Shown: positions 1 to 10,439, counted from the first letter of the stretch. The stretch is 64,000 bases of DNA from Heligmosomoides polygyrus polygyrus (GCA_947396885.1 OX377203.1:3658001-3722000); one strand, 5' to 3'. Numbers and translations: made by a program. Notes: a model not told the origin generated them from the letters alone.

Positions 1-390
1 ACAAATGGGCCTATATGTCTTAACGGCATGTATTGCTTCAAACGGAAAAGGAGAACGCGGAAGAAAAGCAATAGTTTGGTTTCCGTTTCTTTCTTTTTTT
101 CGGGTAAATGTCGCGAAGGCGCACAGCGGGGGTGCGGGAACGTGCTGCTGCTCCTACCGTAACGGCGGCAGCCAATAATGTGCACTGCCTGTGCGGCTGA
201 GCCGATGCCTAGTTGTTCTTTTTGTTTACGTGCCCTTATTCAGAAACCAGACAGCGTAAGACTCCCGCATAGTCCTTTTTTTCTTACTATCCTTGGATTC
301 TCTTCCTCTATTTTTGTTTGCTTTGCTCATCAGTAAGGGTAGTAAGGACGGGTCAGAAGATGAGAAAGGAAGGAGCAGGAAATTTAATGA

Positions 391-1221
391 GTTTTATCTC
401 GAACTTGGGTAATTAAACCAACGTATAGAAGCTTGATGTCGGTAAAAGTAGAACGCATGGCGTATCCCAATACGTATTGGATTTTGTTGGAAAAAGACGA
501 TCTAGCATGAGTAGAAGTACAAGTCATGCGATTCGTTGTTTATATATATATATATATCTCAAACTTGGGTAATTAAACCATCGTGTGGATGACTTGATGT
601 TAGTAGAAGTAGAACGCTTGGCGTATCCCAGCATATATTGGAATTTGTGTGAAAAAGACGGCCTTGCATGAGTGGAGGTCCTCATGCGAGTCGTTGTTAG
701 TGTTTATTTCAAACTTGGGCAATTAAACCAACGTATAGAAGCTTGATGCCGGTAGAAGTAGAACGCATGGCGTATCCCAGCACTTACTGGATTTTGTTGG
801 AAAAAGACGGGCCTTGCATGAGTTGAGGTAGAAGTCATGCGAATCGTTGTTTGTATTATCTCAAACTTGGGCAATTAAACCAACGTATGGAAGCTTGATA
901 TCGGTAGAAGTAGAGCACATAGGGTATCCCAGCACGTATTGGGTTTTGATGGAAAAAAACGGGCCTTGCATGAGTAGAAGTAGAAGTCATGCGAGTCGTT
1001 GTTTGTATATATTTCAAACTTGGGTAGTTAAACCATCGTATGGAAACTCGATGTCAGAAGTCGAACGAATGGCGTATCCCAACATGTATTGGAATTCGTG
1101 TGAAAAGAAAGGACCTTGCATGAGTATAGGTCCTCATGCGAGTCGTTAGTGTTTATCTCAAACTTGGGTAATTAAACCAACGTATGGAAGCTTGATGTCG
1201 GTAGAAGTAGAACACATGGGA
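391..1221 (-). repeat. SL1-exon-containing satellite array, copy 1
   Basis: About 5.5 tandem units of 144-160 bases. The minus strand of each unit carries a match to the 22-base nematode SL1 exon (GGTTTAATTACCC...AGTTTGAG). The matches start on the plus strand at 398, 558, 708, 860, 1013 and 1157; those at 558 and 1157 are exact. After the SL exon the minus strand reads ATAAACAC or ATATAT, where functional SL1 RNA genes read GTAAAC, so the splice donor is lost. No clear Sm site (AATTTTTGG type) is seen. Each unit also holds a GCATGAG...CTCATGC hairpin. I read it as a satellite grown from SL RNA pseudogenes, not working SL genes. Confidence 0.75.
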
Positions 1222-2861
1222 TATATCATAATTTAATTATATCTATTATAAATTTTTAATGTTAGTTTAACTATTAATAATATTGTTATATAAGTAAAAT
1301 AATTAATGAACAATAGGTTAAAATTTGTTTGCAAAAAATGAAATTCTTACAAAAATTTCAAACCATATCGTCACTTATTTGAAAGGTGATTAGAAAAATG
1401 GCGAAAAAGTCATAGGAAAATTTCCGCAAACAAAAAATTATTGGAAAATGTTCAGTTTCATTTAAAAAGTGTCGAGTTTCCTTAGAAGAGTGTCTAGTTT
1501 GAGGTGAAAATTCTATATTTTTAGTCGCTGAGTAGCGCGGCGTGATGAAAGCTGCTAATATCGATTAGGCTACGCGGCTGCGATCGATATTGGTGTCTTT
1601 TATAATGCCGCGCGCTGAATGAAGTATAAATCTCGCAATAAACCTACAAAGTGCCAGAAAATCTGCACTTCGGCTTGATATACGACAGCGATTCAAAGCT
1701 GTTACCAGCTGTGACCCACTCGTGAGTCACACTGACGTCGTTGCATCCGAGTAGATGGGCCCAAAAAGCTGCCGCTGTCTAGAAGAGGCGATCAAAGCCG
1801 CCACTAATAGGCTTATCGGCTGGCTTCTCACGCACGTAGTGGTTAGATGACGTGAGTCGTCGGCGCATAGGCGTGCCTCCACGCTCCTTCCTTTCAGCTG
1901 CCGTCCGTCGCCGGCGGCTCGTTCGCTCAGCTCGAGCTTCTGACTGGCAGCGGCGCCGTTGGTTCTTACTCCTGACTGCTGTTCTGCTTCTGAAGCGCTC
2001 CATTACGCTGCTTCGAATTCCTTAAGGCACTTAGTCTCAGCGATTTCGCGCTGTGAATTGGTTTGGAATTCGTTGCTTTGAAGAATCTCTGATTCGCTTC
2101 AGAATGCTTAGAATGTCGTTCGCTGACGAGGATATTCTACTATGCCACACATTATGCTAGTAAGGGCCATATAAATGTTCATTTCCAAGCGATATAATGA
2201 ACGTCCGCGTTTTCCCAATTGGAGGGGTCAGAAACCGTACGCAAAATTGCGTACAGTTGCGGACAGGCGACACCAAAAACAGAAAGCAGCCTCTAGGTCT
2301 TCTCAAAGATTCATACGCAAGAGTTCCGCTCCACTAACGAATACGACACCATCGAGAGGAACACGTGCAATTTCACGCAAATTTGCACACATCCAGAATA
2401 GCCCCCACCAATTGGGACAACGCCATTGGCACCTTGTTCGCTCCTTGTTTATGGAGAAATGTGGAGCAGATTCCGGTGCTTTTTTCAGCCAGGGATAACT
2501 GCGCGGTCCGCATAAATTGACTGCCCTTTGGAGTGCGCCATGCATCCTACATTCTTCCCCGAAATATCCTGAGCAGGCCACACCTCAGTCTCCTCGTATT
2601 TGGCCTACACAATGGCATGGAGTGGCAAGCCGATGAACAAAATCGGTGTTTGAAATCAGTTCAAGGATGGAGGCCTTGGTGGGTCATTGTGGAATTGATC
2701 CAGAAATCGATTCAGAGTGCAGGCGAGAGCGGGCGCCACTGCCGGCTGCGCCAGATGCCTGGTTCGGCTGCCTTAGTTGATCGCGCACTGTGCTTCTTTT
2801 TCCTCAGTCTCAGAGATATGACATCGGTAGAGTAGCCCCTATAGAGGTCATTAGTGGCAGG
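1222..2861. other. Gene-free duplicated stretch
   Basis: It starts with AT-rich sequence. At about 1300-1520 lies a remnant of repeat family A, recognised by the GTGTCGAGTTTCC...GTGTCTAGTTTGAGGTGAAAA end. The rest is mixed sequence that recurs in the second duplication copy (20070-21715). Part of it (TTTGCACACAT...CCAATTGGGA at about 2385-2430) recurs at 21240-21270 and, diverged, near 46060-46100, so it is also repeat-derived. I see no credible exon. Confidence 0.5.
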
Positions 2862-3070
2862 ACACATGTAGCGCAGTCGGTAAGCGGCGCCAGCACACGA
2901 ATCGATTATGGGTTCGATTCCCGGCAGATGTTCCAGAACTTTATTGGGCTTATTGGGCTTAGAATTGACTGCGAGGGTTTGGACACTGACTATCTCGTCA
3001 CCTGAGCCAAATACCGGCTAGAAGTGGAATGCATGGCGCATCCCAGAGCGAATTGACTAAGGTCACGCTC
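2862..3070 (+). repeat. tRNA-derived SINE, subfamily 2
   Basis: The head looks like a tRNA: an A-box match (TAGCGCAGTCG) followed by a perfect B-box (GGTTCGATTCC). The tail ends in the common SINE motif GAATGCATGGCGCATCCC at about 3028-3045. The same element is present in the second duplication copy at 21716-21930, so it predates the duplication. Known biology: internal A and B boxes are the RNA polymerase III promoter of tRNAs and tRNA-derived SINEs. Confidence 0.65.
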
Positions 3071-3954
3071 AATTTCCTATGCTCTCTCTCATATGTTGGA
3101 GTCGGCTGTTTCCGTTGCTGTCCAGCTCCAGCATTGAAATCGAAGCGAATAGTGGTGGGAGCCTCCGGGAGTGCGTCATGCACTCAACTCCTTGGCTACG
3201 ATAGATGGGCTGAAGTGAAGAACCGCGAATTCAGCCTATATTCTATGCTAACCCGGGCAAGTGAGGTTTCCGGATTGTGGCAGGCGGCTTCTCCACATAG
3301 ATTCATGAGCAGCCACAGATCCAAGAAGTACAAATGTTCTTCTACTGGATTCAGAAACATAGGTGACCCAGTCGCGGACCCAGACTATGAATGAAACGTC
3401 TACAGAAGCGCTTCGCCAGTTCAACAAACCGTCACATAGGCCGTCTTGTTCTGCAGATTCAGGGCTACAGTATTCGAGCGTATCCTACTGGGACGGCGAA
3501 TCCTTCGCGTTGTTATTTTCCTAATGAACCAGCGAAAAATAACGCTGTTTTTGCCGTGTCGGCCAATTAAATCGCGTCATCGGCGACTTGTTCGTCATGC
3601 TTTCATGACACGATAGGCAAACAATAAGTGCATTTTATGGACATTTGTATGGAGTACGTAGAAATAAGGGCCTACAAAGTCTGCCTTGGCAGCAAAATGC
3701 GGTGGCGATCCTTTGTTAATCGGCCACGCCTTCTATAAGGTTGGAAACTAAGTCCGCAGGATTTTTTCTGTATTTTATTGTGATTTTCGCTGAAAATTTT
3801 TTCGAAATGTTTTACACCACTCGAAAAATTGATCTTCTCCATCAGAAGATATGTTTTGCTTTTTTCGTTTAGATTTTTTAAAAATTTTTAGTTCATTAAA
3901 GTGGAAATTCGAAAAATGAGGAAAAAACCTTTGTCGACAGCTCCTTTTTGCTTT

Positions 3955-4147
3955 TGGAGGGCATGTCGCGAACATGGGCAGCATTTGGAGATCAGATCGC
4001 GCCAGCCAGTCAGGTCACATTAAAATTTCAAGCCATTCAGAGAGGATCAGCATTCCTCATTGGTTGGCGTGTCTTCGGCAGTGCCCAGCTTGGTTGTGAT
4101 TGGCTGACACGCCATTACCTCCCAATGCTGCCCATCTTTGCGAAATG
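3955..4147. mobile_element. MITE, family M (CATGTCGCGAAC subfamily)
   Basis: The ends are inverted repeats: GCATGTCGCGAACATGGGCAGC on the left (shown to 20: GCATGTCGCGAACATGGGCA) and TGCTGCCCATCTTTGCGA on the right. The interior has the family-typical CGCGCCAGCCAGTCAGG on one side and the inverted GTGATTGGCTGACACGCC on the other. It has no coding capacity. It is closest to the copy at 28588-28780. Confidence 0.65.
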
Positions 4148-4680
4148 AAGCCGTTTCGTTGTTTTTCACAACGTTATATGCCGTTAGAAGGGGAATGATT
4201 TGCTCTATATGAGATGTTGCTGAGTTCTTCGTTTATTTGAACTTTCGCTATTTTTCAGAGCATTAAAGTGGAGTTTCCAGAAGGCATAAATTATTTTCAC
4301 CAACAGTTCCTATTCTTTGGTATTTTTTCGCTCCATTTTGATGATCTTAAGATTAGCAAAATTCAGGATGACCAAGGGACAAAACATACTTTCTGGGACA
4401 GCGAAACATTTTCTTTCAAGTTACGTGTTTATGTCTTTGCGAAAAAAAATGAGTAGAGAAGGGGAGATCTTGGTAAAGGTCAATTTTAACAGAAAAATTT
4501 CAAGAAAAAGCCCCTTTACAAAAAAAATTCAAAAAATAATAAACGCAGCACACGTTTTGCTAGAGCGAAGCATTTGCCTGAAAAGTTTATTCTGTTTCTA
4601 AAATATTATATAAACGCATTTTTTGAATTTTAGATACGTATAATTTTGTCTGAAAAAAGTCCGCTCTATTTTCTTAAATG

Positions 4681-4970
4681 GGAGCGTGTGGCGCAGTCGG
4701 AGAAGGTGCCGGCTGTCGCGTGCACCCGATACCAGGTTCCTGGTTCGGATTTCCCGGCCAGGCCAACCAAGCCTTCCATCCTTCCGGGGTCGGTGAATTG
4801 GTACCAGACTTGTCTGGGAAGGATAGAGCGCTGTCTTGTTCATCGGCTGGCCACTGCAAGTCATTGTATGTCCAAATACGCATTCAGCTCGCCTCCACGA
4901 CATTCCGTAGAAGCAGAATGCGTGGCGCATCCCAGAAGGGATTGAATAACGTCGTCCTTTATCATTTCGT
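4681..4970 (+). mobile_element. tRNA-derived SINE, full length
   Basis: A-box-like GTGGCGCAGTCGG near 4688 and a degenerate B-box (GGTTCGGATTTCC) near 4741. The body is the common SINE body, including GGTCGGTGAATTGGTACC. The tail is GAATGCGTGGCGCATCCC then GTCCTTTATC. Flanks TTTTCTTAAATG and ATTTTTTAAATG look like the target duplication. The homologous site in the second duplication copy (about 23170-23180) is empty, so this insertion came after the duplication. Confidence 0.8.
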
Positions 4971-5296
4971 GTTTTATTTTTTAAATGTTAGATGCATGTA
5001 ATTTTGCTTGAAAATGTTTATTCTATTTTGCACTTTTGTTTTGAAAAAAAGTGAATTCCGATTCTTTAAATGTTAGACGCTTTTGAATCTCTTTAGTTTT
5101 TTGACGCGTGTGATTTTGTCTATTTTTTAATTATTAAATACGTGGACTTTTTGAATTTCTGATACCGGTAATCTTGTTTGAAAGCTTATTCTGTTTTAAA
5201 AATTAAATTAATCAATTTTAAAATAAAATGTTTTAAAATGCTAGACGCAACTGCATTTCTTGAATTTCAGAAACGTATAACTTTGTTTACGCATTC

Positions 5297-5397
5297 ATTC
5301 GAAATACGCATTCAACGCGCCTCCACGACATCTCGTGGAAGTAGAATGCGTGGCGCATCCCAAAAGAGATTGAATAACGCCGCCATTTATCCTTTTA
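5297..5397 (+). mobile_element. 5'-truncated SINE tail
   Basis: Only the SINE 3' end is present, from the AATACGCATTCA segment through CCTCCACGACATC, GTAGAATGCGTGGCGCATCC and a TTTATCCTTTTATT tail. The promoter half is missing, as expected for target-primed reverse transcription that stopped early. No counterpart was found in the second duplication copy. Confidence 0.7.
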
Positions 5398-5879
5398 TTT
5401 ATAACTTTGTTTGAAAAAGGAACTCCTTTCTACTTTTTAAATGATAATTCCGTATAGTTCTGCTTGAAAATGTTCATTCTGTTTTTTGAATGTTGGATAC
5501 GCTTAACTTTATTTCTTTAATATTGAATGCATGCAATTTTTTGAAAGATTTTTTGAGATTTTTTTTGCCATTTTTTCCATTTGCTATTGTTAGATGTGTG
5601 TGTTTTTTAATTTTAGAAAATGTTTTTGACACCCGAAATTTGGTTTGAAAAGGTTCGTTCTATTTTATAAATGTTAAATAAGTGTATGTTTGTAAGGTTC
5701 GATACATGTAATCCTGGTTGAAAATGGAGGAGGGAGAGCGTGATGTCTAAGGTTCTGAGCTGTACGATGAAGTCCAACCAACCGAAGCTAGTGGTTGCCC
5801 TGGTGTTTTTTGGCATTCCGCGAAATCCAGTTGGCCCACCTAATTTTCGATGACCTGGCCCGTGCGATAGCCTCTCTGG

Positions 5880-6767
5880 TTCACGTAAGCTGGGAAGGCA
5901 TTATGAGTAGATGTCCTCCTAGTCTGCAAGTAAGAATGCATGACGCATCCCAAGGCCTTCGGTGAGTCCCGATGTTCACTCTTTTCCTAATTGGGAGGGG
6001 GGGGGGCTCTCTCTCAGCCGCTGCTCCACGACACGGCACAGCTTGCAGTTGTCGTTTCCAATTAGCAGCCGGCGCTGTATCATGTGATTCTGTCCAAATG
6101 AGCAGCATCGCGCCGGCCGGCCGAGAAGAGCAGAAATCGCCGCTTCTCGCGAAGATGATGGCATTCGTCGTCGAATGCTCGTCGTTTATTCGCCGATTCC
6201 TCATCGTTCTTCTAGAATATCCAGATGAGAGCCGCCCCACGATGGCCCGCCGGGGAGAAATTAGGGGCATTAGAGGAATCCTCCAACTTTATGGAGCGGT
6301 TACCGGTTACTAGGAGCCACTAATTGACTCGGCGAATTACTATGGGAACGCAGTGTGCGGAGAAGTGCGCTCGCCTCCGAAAGTACTATCCAGTGGTGAG
6401 CCCAGCTCTTCTGCAGTTCTCCTGCAGTCCACAGATCAGCGTCGGCGTTCTCTGTCGTCCTCAGACAAATTTCGGGAGCGACCGCCGGCGAAAAGACGAG
6501 ATTCTGATAGCCCGCTCGACGTCCGTATCCAAACGTGGGCGGAGACGGTTACCTAAAGTGCCGGAGGTGCGGCGGTTCTTCATCGGTTCACAAGCAGTTC
6601 GGGCTGCGGCCCACCGGAACATGAGCAGCGGTTCATAACCCAGGCGGAGGAGGAGCCATTCATCCTCGAGGAGGAATATGATCAGCGGTCCACCGGCTTT
6701 TGGCCAGCGGACCATAACATGAAATTTTACCGAAATTTTACCGACCCGGGTTATGGACCGCCGGTTG
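5880..6767. other. Gene-free stretch, partly duplicated
   Basis: 5880-6459 is the right end of the duplication and includes a G10 run at about 5995-6006. The section with TTCGTCGTCGAATGCTCG is well conserved in copy 2 (24600-24950), but the reading frame is not shared, so I do not call a gene. 6460-6767 is unique to copy 1. It contains short repeats of TTATGGACC/GGTCCATAA that lead into the palindrome. Confidence 0.45.
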
Positions 6768-7371
6768 CACCGTCGTCCATAACTCGGGTCCATAACTGAA
6801 ACGTGCGACGTTATGGACCGCTGGTCAGCAGTGAGAGGAGGCCGTACTGGTCACCAGCTGCAACGATGGTCACTGCACAGCACACATCGGATCCGACGCC
6901 GATGACGGATAATTCGGATCCGTGATTTTCTACAAACCTCCGGTAAAGGGCCCAGTGGGATAACGACATTTTTCAAGTCCCGAACTTGGGGCAATTCGGC
7001 AGGGGTTGTTTCAGCAGGCTATTTTCTAACGATTCCAATGACTTTTGGATCGTCTAAAGGATATCCGAATGGGATATGATTTTCAGATTAAAATCAGTCA
7101 TCGGAATCGGTAGAAAATAGTCTGCTGAAACCAACTCTGCCGAATCGCCCCAAGATCGGGACTTGAAAAATGTCGTTATCCCAGTGGGCCCTTTACCAGA
7201 GGTTTGTAGAAAATCACGGATCCGAATTATCCGTCATCGGCGTCGGATCCGATGTGTGCTGTGCAGTGACCATCGTTGCAGCTGGTGACCAGTACGGCCT
7301 CCTCTCACTGCTGACCAGCGGCCCATAGCGTCACACGTTTCAGTTATGGACCCGAGTTATGGACGACGGTG
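6768..7371. repeat. 604-base near-perfect palindrome (foldback element)
   Basis: Two arms of about 279 bases (6768-7046 and 7093-7371) are inverted copies around a centre near 7070. The outer ends read CACCGTCGTCCATAACTC and its complement. Inner arm landmarks such as GATAACGACATTTTTCAAGT and its complement line up throughout, with few mismatches. No transposase frame is present. It could be a foldback transposon or a recent inverted duplication; I cannot define a target duplication. Confidence 0.85.
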
Positions 7372-7375
7372 AACT

Positions 7376-7585
7376 TTTCGCCCCCTTCAATGAAAATGTG
7401 GCCTGGTGAAAGTGTCCTTATCTGAATCATCCTGAGACCCGGACTTTTAAAATAAGTCACGGATGGTGTCCCTTTTCAGATTTCGTCCCTTTCAACGAAA
7501 TTCTGGCCTGGTGGAAATGCCCTTTTCTGAGTCATCCTGAGATCCGGACTTTTAATATAAGTCACGGATGGTGTCCCTTTTCAGT
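7376..7585. repeat. Tandem dimer of a 105-base unit
   Basis: Units 7376-7480 and 7481-7585 both start TTTCG and end ACGGATGGTGTCCCTTTTCA, with shared GGCCTGGTG and ATCATCCTGAGA segments between. It abuts the palindrome directly. Confidence 0.85.
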
Positions 7586-8127
7586 TTCCACACTTTTTAC
7601 TTTTTGTGCTTAGAAGATCTTAACTAGAGCGTTTTATTGTCTTCACTATAGAAAAACAAACAAATCAACACAGGCTTCACAGGGATAATTGAACATCTAA
7701 AAAACAACAACAACTGGAGATCGAACAACAAGAACTGGAGATCAAATCATAGCACCTTCAGCTAAAACACGCAATGGAGGAGGAACAGATCTCAAAATCT
7801 TGACGCTTTCAGCAAACAGAAAAACAGATCTCTAAGCATTGAGAGGCCGCATCTCAGCGATGCGTTATGTGTAGACGAATTGAATCGAGCTCTTTCGGTC
7901 GAAACTTCAGTTTTTTTTTTGATAGACCCCTTATTTATATATATATATATATATAAATAAAAACTGCTACCCACTGGACAGCGACGCTTAAGTTGATTGG
8001 CTACTTTAATGTGGGAGTGTTAATTCTCGAAATCTTTCTTCGTCGCGACATCGTTGAGATGTGGCCCCTGCAAGTAACTAGGAGGATTGTCGTGGGAAGT
8101 TTAGTGTTAGACGACGATGACGGTGAT
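7586..8127. other. Gene-free stretch downstream of the minus-strand gene
   Basis: This lies 3' of the minus-strand gene ending at 8128. It contains a T10 run at about 7911-7920, an AT dinucleotide run at about 7936-7955, and a direct repeat of AACTGGAGATC (about 7711 and 7734). The 3' untranslated region should lie here, but I cannot place the cleavage site with confidence. Confidence 0.4.
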
Positions 8128-8856
8128 TTATTCACCAGGGATGTTTTCGGTGTTGTGCAACACGGGCCGCTTGCGCTTCTGAAAAGAGTCGTGGATGAAG
8201 AGTGCATCACTTGTTTGTAATAGACAAGAATTAGTTCTCCTCACATTTGACGGGACGAGCGTGCCGTCCGGTTTAACGTAGTAGCTGCGTAAGTCCGTCC
8301 TAAATTCACATTTTCGGAGCAGAAGTGTGTGAAGAACATGGAGTGGGGTATGAATAGCACTACTCACAGTGCATGCCCAATAGCTAGTGGCAGCGTTCTT
8401 CGGGACGATGTGACGACGTAGGTGTTGGTTTTTCTAAGAGCTGTATCCTGTGTAAGACTGAGACTTGACTTATCAACGAATCGATCTAAAGAGGACTTTC
8501 AGTGAACCAAGTGGTAGACTGAACTAGGACTAGAATTGATACGCTTACAGTGGCAGCCATCCCTGCAATGATATCAACTTGCTGACGGACCGAGTCGCAC
8601 AGAGAGCGAACGGCGATAGAATCAGAGGTCGGGATGGAGCTAACCATATGCAAGTGGGCTCTCACGCGGTCCATCAACTTCCGACTCCGTTCCATCATCA
8701 TTAAGTGCTCGCCTGTATGAGCACTTTCTTCTTCTCCGGACCGCTGCGACTCTTCGGAACCCTTGGCATCGGCAGCGACATTATCGTTTCCCTCTACCTC
8801 CTCCCTTATTCCGATTACACGTGATCTCTTAGGAGGGAAGACAACGGGGAGAGATG
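8128..8856 (-). CDS. Unknown protein, last four exons
   Basis: I do not recognise this protein. On the minus strand, four exons join with matching phases and consensus splice sites: 8549-8856 (acceptor TTGCTTCCAG, donor GTAAGC), 8368-8447 (acceptor TTACACAG, donor GTGAGT), 8245-8299 (acceptor GAATTTAG, donor GTGAGG) and 8178-8128 (acceptor CTCTTTTCAG, ending in TAA at 8130-8128). Together they encode about 164 residues of the C-terminus. The first exon is rich in Glu and Ser with a PPKRSR basic patch, followed by a helix-like MERSRKLMDRVRAHLHM segment. The end is compact: RSYYVKPDGTLVPSN, then KRKRPVLHN, a possible nuclear localisation signal. The N-terminal exons lie upstream, above 8856; a stretch at about 8942-8998 is open but its phase does not fit. 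The gene structure is seen; nuclear location is only a guess. Confidence 0.65.
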
Positions 8857-9178
8857 CTGGAAGCAATAAACGAAACAGGGATTCATCCTATCAAGGCTCC
8901 ATTAGCAGCAAGGAAACAATTTCTACCGTTTATCTCTCTGATAGTTCTTTTTTCCCTTCGGTGCGGTCGCGGGGGATCCATTCACGTCACCACCACTGAA
9001 GTATTAAATGTTGAGAGTGTAAGAAGAAGGTATCAATCGAATAAAATAGCGACGTCACGGATGAGGGCATGGCGCAGCATCTTCTTTTAACACTTTTAAC
9101 AAATTGCCATCTTACTACTCATTGAAAGACACCTTAGTCCATTTTTTATATTTCAAAAAATTACACAACAATTGTCTC

Positions 9179-9421
9179 CAGAATTCGACTTCCTAGGTGG
9201 ATTTTGGTTAGGAAGTGGACGGCTCTGCTAACTACCACGGGTAAAATGTGATCGTGGAGTAATATGCATGTCGTCTTATAAGACAACGACATACACATTA
9301 CTCCACGATCACACTACTTGTGGAAACAGAAAAAGGCAAACCAACCATGTCTGATGCTTCGTTTCCACTCTTCTAGGTAGGTTCACTTCCAAACTAAACC
9401 CATTAAGAAGTCTAATTCTGG
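9179..9421. repeat. Foldback element with a near-perfect inner hairpin
   Basis: The outer ends CCAGAATTCGACTTCCTAG and AAGAAGTCTAATTCTGG are inverted, and the pairing continues imperfectly inward (TTAGGAAGTGGA with TTCACTTCC). The centre, 9248-9312, is a 65-base hairpin: GTGATCGTGGAGTAAT pairs perfectly with ATTACTCCACGATCAC, and the inner part carries only two mismatches before a CTTATAAG loop. Confidence 0.75.
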
Positions 9422-9427
9422 AAACAA

Positions 9428-9514
9428 GTGACGCTCACATAGACACGGTTTCTTTGCTCTCCTCCGCGTCAGCGGAGGAGAACACAGAAACCGCGTCATA
9501 TGTGAGCGTTTCAC
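9428..9514. repeat. 87-base hairpin
   Basis: GTGACGCTCACATA...GGTTTCT...CTCCTCCGC folds onto GCGGAGGAG...AGAAACC...TATGTGAGCGTTTCAC around a GTCA loop. The stem is about 40 bases with a few bulges. It is 6 bases from the previous foldback. It could be a small MITE or an RNA hairpin; the sequence alone does not decide. Confidence 0.7.
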
Positions 9515-9589
9515 GACCATGTGCAATCTCAGAGCGGGCACCAGCCCGCTTAGTTCCCATGTTTTTCAAAGCTTGTTATCCATCCTCAT

Positions 9590-9830
9590 TGCGAAAACGA
9601 CGACGCGAAGACGACGACGCGAAAATGACGACGCGAAAACGACGACGCGAAGACGAGGACGCGAAAACGAGGACGCGAAAACGACGATGCGAAAACGACG
9701 ACGCGAAGACGACGACGCGAAGACGAGGACGCGAAAACGAGGACGCGAAAACGACGATGCGAAAACGACGACGCGAAGACGACGACGCGAAGACGACAAC
9801 GCGAAGACGACGACGCGAAAACGACAAATG
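9590..9830. repeat. 12-base minisatellite (GACGACGCGAAA)
   Basis: About 20 units of GACGACGCGAAA/GACGACGCGAAG. A roughly 72-base higher-order pattern is made by variants GAGGACGCG and GACGATGCG. Because 12 is a multiple of 3, every frame stays open and gives Arg/Asp- or Arg/Phe/Val-rich translations. I treat those as artefacts of the repeat. Confidence 0.9.
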
Positions 9831-10030
9831 ACAAACGACAGCTCAACAAAAATTATTTTCTAGCGACCACGAGATAACTTTGTGAAGAGGGACGGACTGC
9901 TTCTACAATGGCTACAGAACTCTTACAAATAGCACTTCACCTCTCAAGACAACACAAACCGTTACCGCTATGATACACAAGAAACAACAAACGAAATGAA
10001 ACCTCGCATCATTGGAATCGACTACGGGTC

Positions 10031-10165
10031 TGTTCATACTTTGCTATTGGAGTGATTGATCGGCCAGGCAAATCATACGTATCGACTCTTGCTGCGCGAT
10101 CGCTCGGAAAAATCGATATACCATTTGCCTGGCCGACCAACTGCTCTCGTCACAAAGTATAAACA
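10031..10165. repeat. Imperfect inverted repeat
   Basis: TGTTCATACTTTG pairs with CAAAGTATAAACA at the outside, and GGCCAGGCAAAT with ATTTGCCTGGCC inside. This is the third hairpin structure within 1 kb. No coding or RNA gene assignment. Confidence 0.7.
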
Positions 10166-10439
10166 GGCACTATGCCAAGAAGATTCAGTGCCGAACCAGT
10201 ACAGTCCTACAGCTGTGGTTCAAAAGTCATTGAATTTAATGAATCGATACAAACTATACAAGAAATGCTATCTTACTCGGCTCTGCTACTAGTTCAGGTC
10301 TTTGAATTTCACCCTTTCAGAATAAAACCCCTCATCAATGCCCACGTAAAAAAAGACCTCGTGGAAAAGTAAAGTAGTGAGAGAACAGTTGGAGGTGGTG
10401 TAGTGAAAACAGCATCGCCTTGTCCCAGAACAACAGCTT

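Larger units (their letters stand above)
4600..5720. repeat. AT-rich degenerate tandem repeat, copy 1
   Basis: Diverged units contain AATGTTAGATACGTG, TAATTTTGTTTGAAAA and TTCATTCTATTTTT, repeated many times at irregular spacing. Two SINE insertions interrupt it. The second duplication copy holds the same array at 22990-24330, where it is longer. There are no open reading frames of note. Confidence 0.7.
1..6459. repeat. Segmental duplication, copy 1
   Basis: This block aligns in the same orientation to 18712-25095 over essentially its whole length. The left edge of the window lies inside the copy. Homology stops at about 6459, after the shared string GCGTTCTCTGTCGTC. The two copies differ by substitutions, by the number of SL1-like satellite units, and by SINE insertions present only here (4681-4970 and 5297-5397). 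No intact host gene is visible in it. Seen directly by reading both blocks; the percent identity was not computed. Confidence 0.9.

Noticed and set aside
391..1221. Functional SL1 RNA gene cluster
   Set aside because: The splice donor after the exon is ATAAAC or ATATAT in every unit and no Sm-type site is visible.
5972..6313. 113-residue frame in the duplicated block
   Set aside because: The duplicate at 24600-24950 keeps the bases but not the frame, which argues against coding.
9454..9863. Arg/Asp-rich frames across the minisatellite on both strands
   Set aside because: A 12-base repeat keeps every frame open; the translations are simple repeats and differ by frame only.
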